Assembly: GCA_964057225.1 (NCBI GenBank)
Contig: OZ059899.1
Coordinates: 7,688,001-7,752,000, forward strand
DNA: 64,000 bases
Source: Auanema rhodensis
Lineage: Eukaryota > Nematoda > Chromadorea > Rhabditida > Rhabditidae
Direction of reading: 5' to 3'
The notes beneath the pieces are model-generated. The model saw only the letters and a list, made by a program, of their open reading frames with translations, was not told the origin of the DNA and did no database searches. The translations under genes were made by a program, and so were the position numbers. Positions 57,065 through 64,000 of the stretch are shown in pieces. Position 1 is the stretch's first letter. The number at the start of each line of letters is the position of its first letter.

Positions 57065-58223
57065 CTACTCAGCTTTGCGATGCAAGCGTTCGGTCATTTC
57101 TATGTTAAGCTCATCATGTCGTTTTTGCATTACTTGACGACAATGTTCGCTGAGTTCGTCAACAGTTTCAAATTTGGAGGAGTCGATTGGAGGCAATACG
57201 TCAATGAGAACTTCTCCACTATTGTCGAAACGAGAGGTGGACTAAAAACATTGCGATATGTTACTGAAGAAAAATAAAAAAATTCTTACGTAATCGTAAA
57301 AGAATTTATGAGAAGAGAAAACGGCACATACAATTGGAATCTAAATATATGTTTATGGTTCATGATATTGAAAAAACTAGCTTACATTAGCTTGTTTAGC
57401 AATAATGAAAGCTCCTTTTTTGAATGGTAATAAAGTTTTCTCGGCATTTCTAGTACCCTCAGGATAAATCCAAACTTTTCTCTGAAATTCATGCCCTATG
57501 TGATACGATAAACTTGAGACCTACCTTCTTGCTAATAATATCATTCAATGTATCATCTACAGTTTTATGTGCTTTTTCTTTACTAAAACGGTTGATGTAA
57601 ATAGCCTAAAAAAATATAAAAGGTAAGAATTTAATTTTAGCACTGACTTCACAAAGGTAAGCACACAAGTTGAAGCCGGGTAGGAATTTCAAGCTACTCT
57701 TTAGCATGACAGAACAATTTTGCGGCCAGACAAACGTCATACCTATAATATCAACATAAACTCATGAATATTAGTATTATAAAAAGTTACCTAGAACATC
57801 CAAAGCGCTTTGATGATTGGCTATAAGTACAAATGGTTTATCACTTATCAAATTTTCTTCATGTCTTGGAATAAATTTGATTCCAAGGAAAGAAGTCATA
57901 CATTGGAAAACTCGGAAGATTCGGCTAAATTAAATAGATAATCTAATCATCATCACACAACTTACAAATGATTGTCCGTTGTTTTTCCATAAGGAACAGA
58001 AAGAAGCCCACCAGTCCACCCACCGATTACAAGACATGAGAGGTACAAGACGCATTTAACTTGGTATTTGAACCTAACATTTAAATGTCAACAACATCAA
58101 CATTCGCATGATAGCTTACCCGACATTGTAAAGAATAATCAATAATATTGAGACCAATAGACTTATCACACAAAATCCATATAAAATGGAAAAACAAAAC
58201 GCAAGGAAACCGTCTATAAGCAT
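57065..58223 (-). CDS. 1-acyl-sn-glycerol-3-phosphate acyltransferase (AGPAT)
   Basis: About 275 residues. The N-terminus has two hydrophobic segments ([19 protein letters not shown] and following). Acyltransferase block I is [12 protein letters not shown] (NHx4D catalytic motif), block II is INRFSKEKA, block III is [10 protein letters not shown] (EGTR, phosphate binding) and block IV is [13 protein letters not shown]. It transfers an acyl group from acyl-CoA to lysophosphatidic acid in the ER membrane, making phosphatidic acid. The stop is at 57065-57067. The start at 58223 is chosen because TTTCCAG directly precedes this ATG, as at a trans-splice site; an in-frame ATG at 58307 would add 28 residues with another hydrophobic stretch. 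All catalytic motifs are intact. Spacing would allow a two-gene operon with CSB downstream. Confidence 0.9.
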
Positions 58224-58856
58224 CTGGAAAGCAAAATTATAATTTACAAACAAGGGAATAATACATGTTAGCATAAAGAGAAGTAGGTCACGTTGCCAAC
58301 AAACCATTCAGAACACAAATGGCACACACATCCATTGATAAGAAAGCTCACATGATCAAACAACGAAAGAGAAGATAGAAAAGGTAGCACAGAAAAATTT
58401 TGCAATCGTTTTCAGCGAAAGGTCTGCTCAATAGAATTTAACCTTTCGGGCTAGAATGTTCTCTCGTATGAAAGTTTAAAGTTAAACTTTCTCTGAAACA
58501 AGTTTAATTCGTGTAAAATAAGGGGAACAAAAAGTCTAGACGCTAACTTTTTAATAATATTAGTATTGGTTGAGCTTCTTTTTGCTATGTTTATAGTATC
58601 CCTTTAATCTATGAACTCATTACACAATTATTGAAGAGTTCAAAGTTTTCAGAATCTCGTAGAACCTGACGTTCTGTCGAAAATATAAAGAAGACAGTGT
58701 ATTTTTCCAAACGGTGTTATTTGTCACACAGTTTTAAATCCGATTAATTCGTTTTAACTGTTTTCGATTCTTCAATATTTTAATGTTCCCAATTGTTTTT
58801 TTAATATTGATAAGTAATATATTTCATGTCTAAAATATTTAGGTTTTTAATCTGTT
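58224..58856. promoter_or_regulatory. Divergent promoter region of AGPAT and RPB11
   Basis: 633 nt between the AGPAT start (-) and the RPB11 start (+). AT-rich; it includes the possible 28-codon N-terminal extension of AGPAT up to 58307. ATTTAG about 13 nt before the RPB11 ATG could be a trans-splice acceptor. Confidence 0.5.
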
Positions 58857-59405
<549 letters not shown>

Positions 59406-59417
59406 ACCTCATTAATC

Positions 59418-60339
59418 ATGTCTTCCCCGTGCTCTCCTATTATTCGTGTATGTAGAAAGAGATCAGCAGACCCTCACAGCGCTTTAGTAGTTCAATTAAA
59501 ACGACAGAAGGTTTAAATCTGCATTAACTCATCAATTTTTTAAACTATTTTCTCTTTAGGCTGATCCTTTATTATTCTCACTCTTTAAAACTTGTGATGA
59601 ACCAGAACCTGAGCTTTCAGATGATGCATTATCCAAAAAGTTCATCGACTTTTTATCGCCCACAGAAGCTCACGTCGAAAATGAAGTTGGTATGTGAAAT
59701 AAATTATTTTGCACGAAAACATTGTTTATTTTAAAGATATGGAAAATCCCTTAGCTTTTGCTAATAATTCCGTTCAAGAAGTTGGTGGCCCTGAACCTGT
59801 TGTTTATCATGATGATCAGATTATTACTGTAAGCAGATTTTGTGAAATATATAAAGTTTCGTTTAAGGTCAATGGACAGCCGATGTCTTCTTCCAGAGCC
59901 CTAGACAATGACTTTGTTTTCGATTTTTATAAAATATCTCGTGGAATAATTAGTGATGATGTTGAAAATCCTGCCGATTTGGATATGCGTTTTGCAACAA
60001 AGTGAAATATATAGCGTTTCTATAGCACAACTAGGAATATTTTAGAGAAGAAGAACAGTTATTATGCCTTGATGATAATTCTGAAAGTGACACAGGGTGT
60101 TTAGATGATGACGAAGATTCAAACGATGAAGGAAATTGGCGTAACGATTATCCTGACGAAGAATCTAATTCGGTATATATACTGTATATTAAAAAATATG
60201 ATATTTAATATTATAGGATGATTCGTATAATTATAGTGAAAATGATGACAGTCATGATGATTTACGCTTACAAATGCAGCGATTCGGATTCAATGCTGAA
60301 GAATATAATTCCGATGACGACGATGACTATGATTATTGA
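59418..60339 (+). CDS. iwr1: RNA polymerase II nuclear import factor IWR1 (SLC7A6OS family)
   Basis: About 240 residues. The N-terminal block PIIRVCRKRSADPHSALVV is the conserved Iwr1 KRKR region, which can act as a nuclear localisation signal. The middle has FVFDFYKI, matching the conserved YDxYY segment. The acidic C-terminus carries NWRNDYPDEE and long Asp/Ser/Asn runs ending DDDDDYDY. Iwr1 binds assembled Pol II in the cytoplasm, brings it into the nucleus with importin alpha, and is exported again. Exons are joined by 45-60 nt introns; the AA|GTGAAA donor near 60000 keeps the frame. It follows RPB11 by 12 nt. Confidence 0.85.
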
Positions 60340-60617
60340 TTTCTTGGTTCATGTTTAAAAAAATTCAGCTGATTTGTTAACGTTGAAATGGGTTCAATAT
60401 TTTATGCAACTTCATCCGTTTTTACTATATTCCTCCGGAATGAATGTCATTCCTTTCTTGTTGTTCCTAAAGCGTTGTTGATAAATGTCCTTGCACTCAA
60501 GTTTATTGATTTTTTTACTCTTAACCCAAACAAGTAACCAAAGTTATAGAGATCATCCACAAACGACTTTTATAAGAAACGGTCAACATTTATTTTATTC
60601 CAAATTTTTTATCATAG

Positions 60618-62062
60618 ATGCTACAGTGGATTTCCTTGTTTATACTCATTGGTTATATTGACGCACGCATTGGGTGTAAAGGTTTGACGGGATCAAAAGT
60701 TGATTGGTAAGAATATAATTTGTTGACTTTCACATTGAAAAACATAGGTTTATTGTTTACAAATTGCCTTCTGGAGAAAAAAATGCTAACCAAGGGAAAG
60801 CGTTTTTTTACGCGGATAATTTGAATTCGCAATGGACATTAAGCAAAAAAACCATTGAAGATGAATCTATTGCAGTTGGTGCGACTATAAATCAAATATA
60901 TAAAAAAGAGCCAGTATGTAAATTTTCTTAGAATAGAAATTATGATATTTAAAAAATAGACTGCTTTTCATCTTATGTATAGCGACGACGGTCCTAACAC
61001 TAAGGCAGATAGTTATCGTGGGCATGCTAAAGGAGTATTACTGTTTGATTCATCTTCCGGGTTTTGGATAATACATAGTGTGCCAAATTTTCCTCCTACA
61101 GGTATATCTGATATAACTTCATTTTTGAATACCCTTTTTTATTAAGCATCTTATTCATATCCCGCTTCTGGTGTTAAATTCGCACAATCCTTTATTTGTG
61201 TTACCATGAACACTAGTGACTTAGGAAGTATTGGAGAACAATTGCGTTATATTCAAGCAACACCCTTCGATCATAATCTTCCTGCTAAATTTGCTACTCG
61301 GTGCGTCAGTTTATTCAAATTTGTCTTTTGCTGATTAAGTATATGTTAGATTTCCTGTTCTGCGAAACGTTATAGCTAAACAATCTCTTCCTCCATCCGC
61401 TACAGTATTCACTTCAACTAAGCATATGATGACTGTTGGTGGAACTCAAATACATAGCTTTGCTAAACATAAGAAGTTTCAAAAAGGTAATTGTTTTGTA
61501 CATGAATAGTAAAAATATTTGTTATAGATTTGTGGTTGAACCTTATAGCACAAGATATGGAAACATCACTAGCTGTTCAAAGTTGGCTAAACGGAGGAGC
61601 AACAGATCTTCATTCAGATTGTACTCTAAACTTCAATGTGAGGAAATAAATTAAACAAACAATTTAAAAAATTAACTATTCATTTTTTACAATTTTTTCA
61701 TTCAGGTTTATGATATGAAAACAGTAACAGTTCCCGATTTAACTTTCAATAGTTCCAAAGACCATTCCAAATGGGCCGTAGCTGATACTGAAAGAATACC
61801 GCTAGTTTGTATAGGAGATATAAATAGACAGGTTAGAAAGGACATTTAAATATAAATTTAGGTAATTGTGCTCTTTTAGAAATCTCAATTAAGTCGAGGA
61901 GGCGGGGCTATATGCATTCGAAACGTCTTATTATGGAAAACATATCGCTCAACCGTATCTATTGTGGAACCTTGTAAAATTAATGGAATAGACCATTGGA
62001 TATATTTTTGTTCTAATTTTTGGGTAATTCTGGGGGCACTTATACATACATTATTCACATGA
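60618..62062 (+). CDS. Deoxyribonuclease II
   Basis: A signal peptide ([19 protein letters not shown]) and about 395 residues. DNase II landmarks are [30 protein letters not shown], the catalytic [40 protein letters not shown], and the second catalytic motif DHSKWAV followed by [19 protein letters not shown]. The enzyme is an acid endonuclease of lysosomes that degrades DNA of engulfed dying cells and food; nematode relatives are nuc-1, crn-6 and crn-7. Both catalytic His motifs are kept. TATCATAG immediately precedes the ATG, a plausible trans-splice acceptor, and IWR1 ends 278 nt upstream on the same strand, so it may be the third gene of one operon. The last exon ends in a hydrophobic tail ([13 protein letters not shown]). 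Confidence 0.92.
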
Positions 62063-62174
62063 TCCAACACTATGTCCTGTTTTACATACAAACGGAATTC
62101 AAGATTATCAAACAATATTTCGAAAATTCATAATTAACATATCATCAAAATTCTAAGAAAATTGCAAAAGACTA

Positions 62175-63724
62175 CTAGGAGCTAGCTTCGTCCAAAGACC
62201 AAATAAAACATAGCGTAGATTTTTTTTTAAAGCCCATGCTTTCTAATTCAATTTTATCTCTCTCATTTGCAACATAATCGAAGTCATCTGTAAATAAAAA
62301 GAAGAAATGATATCACTTTTAACAAAATGATCTTTACCTCTTCCATTTTCGTGCCTCCACATAGCTACTAATTCTTGATTAGCTCCACACATTCCTGTTT
62401 GATTAACACAGTATCCAACACTAGCATAGCTTTTCCAATTAGCTTTTTCTGTTACCTCTCGTTCTTCTTCTGAGCTTATTGTGAGATACTGCGTTGCTAA
62501 AATACTTTACTATAATCATAAAATTTTGAGCTTGGAAATGTTTCACTGAAAGCATACCTTGATTTGAAATTAAGTTTTTCACTTCAACTAAATAAGGGCA
62601 TTGTTTATCTAATTGATCTTGCTTACGATCATATCGACTTTTCGAAATTATTTTTCCAGTAGATCCTGAATATGATTGTTTTTTAGTCACCTATTAATGC
62701 ATACTTTGAAAAATATAGCCATGCTTTCGTTGAAACTCAACAAGTTTTCGATAGCTATGCACAAAATGCTTTTTGATTATAGGATGGTAACTTCTGTATA
62801 ATTCGGCAGCATGCTTTGATAAATCCTAAATTGACATAGTAAAGTTATTTTCCATGTAAAGGAGAAAACTTTTATATGCATTGGAACAGACTTCTGAGTC
62901 CTATTTTCTGTCTTTTTTATTATCATAGATTTTTGATCACCAGTTCCGTTACTGAACAATCCTCCGAAGAAGTTCCAAAGTTTTTCGATAGTAGATTCGT
63001 CAGCAGGGTGCGAAACAGAAGGAATTTCATGAACCGTGCCTTTTCCTACACTGATGAATTTAGGAGAACTTGGTGCAGGAGTTGATAGAGTTTTGAAAAC
63101 TGGGTGGTGAACAAATGTAGAATTTTTTGTGATAGTTTCAGTTTTTTCAAAAAATGGATCTTCATCTTCAAAATCGAGATAATCGTCCGCAATTTGTACT
63201 TCCACTTGACTGAATTTAGGAACTTCATGTACTTTTAATTTAAATTTATGAATAATTTTTTTGTGCACGCTCTTTGTTATTCCTAAAGTGGTGTTATTAA
63301 CCAAATCAGTGTTATTCTTCGACGAAGTAGTCTAAATATTCAATTAACAAGAAAATAAACATGAATTAACCTTTAATATATTCTTTTCGTCCAGATTTGG
63401 TTCACCTCGCTGCCCGATTTTCCAGGTATTATCATAATCTAATATTCATAAAATAATGAAAAAATAATAATTCAAGTTTATTTCTAAACTGAAGCAAAAG
63501 AAATATTGAAAAAATTTAAGTTTTAATTAATATATTATATTTGTAAAATTAGAGAATAAAATTAATGTTCATATTCTACCTGAATCGGACAGTTGTAACA
63601 CATCATAGCCTGATCTAAGGATCTCCTGTTGCACCAATAAACTAACTAATGCTCAAATTAGATAAAACACTTTGAAAAAATATTTATTACCAGAACTAGG
63701 AAGCATCAAAACGATTAACAACAT
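62175..63724 (-). CDS. Secreted protein with DUF5648-like repeats
   Basis: Starts with a short signal-like peptide (MLLIVLMLPSSG). A polar, acidic, glycosylation-site-rich region of about 200 residues follows (DDYLDFEDEDPFFEK, TLSTPAPSSPKF, SNGTGDQ). The C-terminal part holds two repeats: CPYLVEVKN ... QYLTISSEEER ... ANWKSYASVGYCVN, then CGANQELVAMWRHENGRDDF DYVANERDKIELESMGF ... CFIWSL. The pattern of CP/CGA, a YR/WR-like strand, D/H-F-x-Y, then E...GF resembles DUF5648, a lectin-like repeat of unknown role. Several introns were placed by frame (45 nt near 63.65 kb, 51 nt near 62.72 kb). The family call is tentative; function unknown. Convergent with DNase II, 112 nt apart. Confidence 0.55.
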
Positions 63725-63882
63725 GTTCACATGAACTACTAAAGGTTAGGATAATAAATGCTTCTAGGCTTTTAATGCTTACTTCACTTTCAGTTTACAA
63801 AGGTTTACAAAAACATATGTTATATGAAGAAACAACCTGTTTAGGAATAAATTGAGAATATTTAAAATTGTGTAAAAATAAC

Positions 63883-63993
63883 TTAAACTGCCACCCAATT
63901 AACTGTATCCCGAACATAGCACAACATATACCCAATATGAATGTTGACAACTGGCATATATAATATAACTAAATTATAATTCTTCGTGTCCAT
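63883..63993 (-). CDS. Short ORF at right edge, possibly a last exon
   Basis: A 36-codon frame ending YVRDTVNWVAV, with mixed composition, upstream of and in the same direction as the DUF5648-like gene. It could be the last exon of a gene that continues beyond the window, or chance. No motif recognised. Confidence 0.2.
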   Translation of the reverse strand: MDTKNYNLVILYMPVVNIHIGYMLCYVRDTVNWVAV

Positions 63994-64000
63994 AATTAAT

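Overview
The window looks like AT-rich nuclear DNA of a small metazoan, most likely a nematode. The reasons are: genes broken by many very short introns (mostly about 42-60 nt, several exactly 51 nt); start codons often lying just downstream of a pyrimidine-AG that could be a spliced-leader acceptor; very close gene spacing; and gene types familiar from nematodes (CRAL-TRIO/GOLD, DNase II, phospholipase B-like, DUF5648-like). Species and clade cannot be fixed from the sequence. Introns are GT-AG with loose acceptors (TTTCAG, TATATAG, TTTTAAG), plus one probable GC-AG intron. All gene models below were spliced by eye and named from remembered family motifs; no database search was run.

Layout. 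1-14,836 is a gene-poor, low-complexity region with TA, CT and GTGA repeats, one perfect CRE palindrome and two doubtful short ORFs. 14.8-16.8 kb (-) encodes a secreted Ser/Thr-rich von Willebrand A protein. 19.2-22.2 kb (+) encodes a MAP3K-like kinase with C-terminal membrane segments and NFG in place of DFG. 22.6-22.9 kb (-) encodes a 60-residue membrane protein. 23.9-27.2 kb (-) is a phospholipase B-like hydrolase, and 27.7-30.6 kb (-) a Ras-like protein with decayed G motifs. 30.6-36.5 kb is mostly intergenic with two candidate secreted peptides.

From 36.5 kb to the right edge genes are dense: MVB12 (ESCRT-I), an FBA-type F-box protein, PEX1 with a CRAL-TRIO/GOLD gene nested antisense in one intron, a Na+/H+ exchanger, CSB/ERCC6, an AGPAT acyltransferase, then RPB11 and IWR1 separated by only 12 nt, a DNase II and a secreted DUF5648-like protein.

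The most striking arrangement is RPB11-IWR1: a core RNA polymerase II subunit and the factor that carries assembled Pol II into the nucleus lie head to tail, in the same reading frame, with 12 nt and no AG acceptor between them. Other links are looser: MVB12, the F-box protein, PLBD and DNase II all serve endolysosomal or secretory turnover, and CSB, RPB11 and IWR1 all act on RNA polymerase II.
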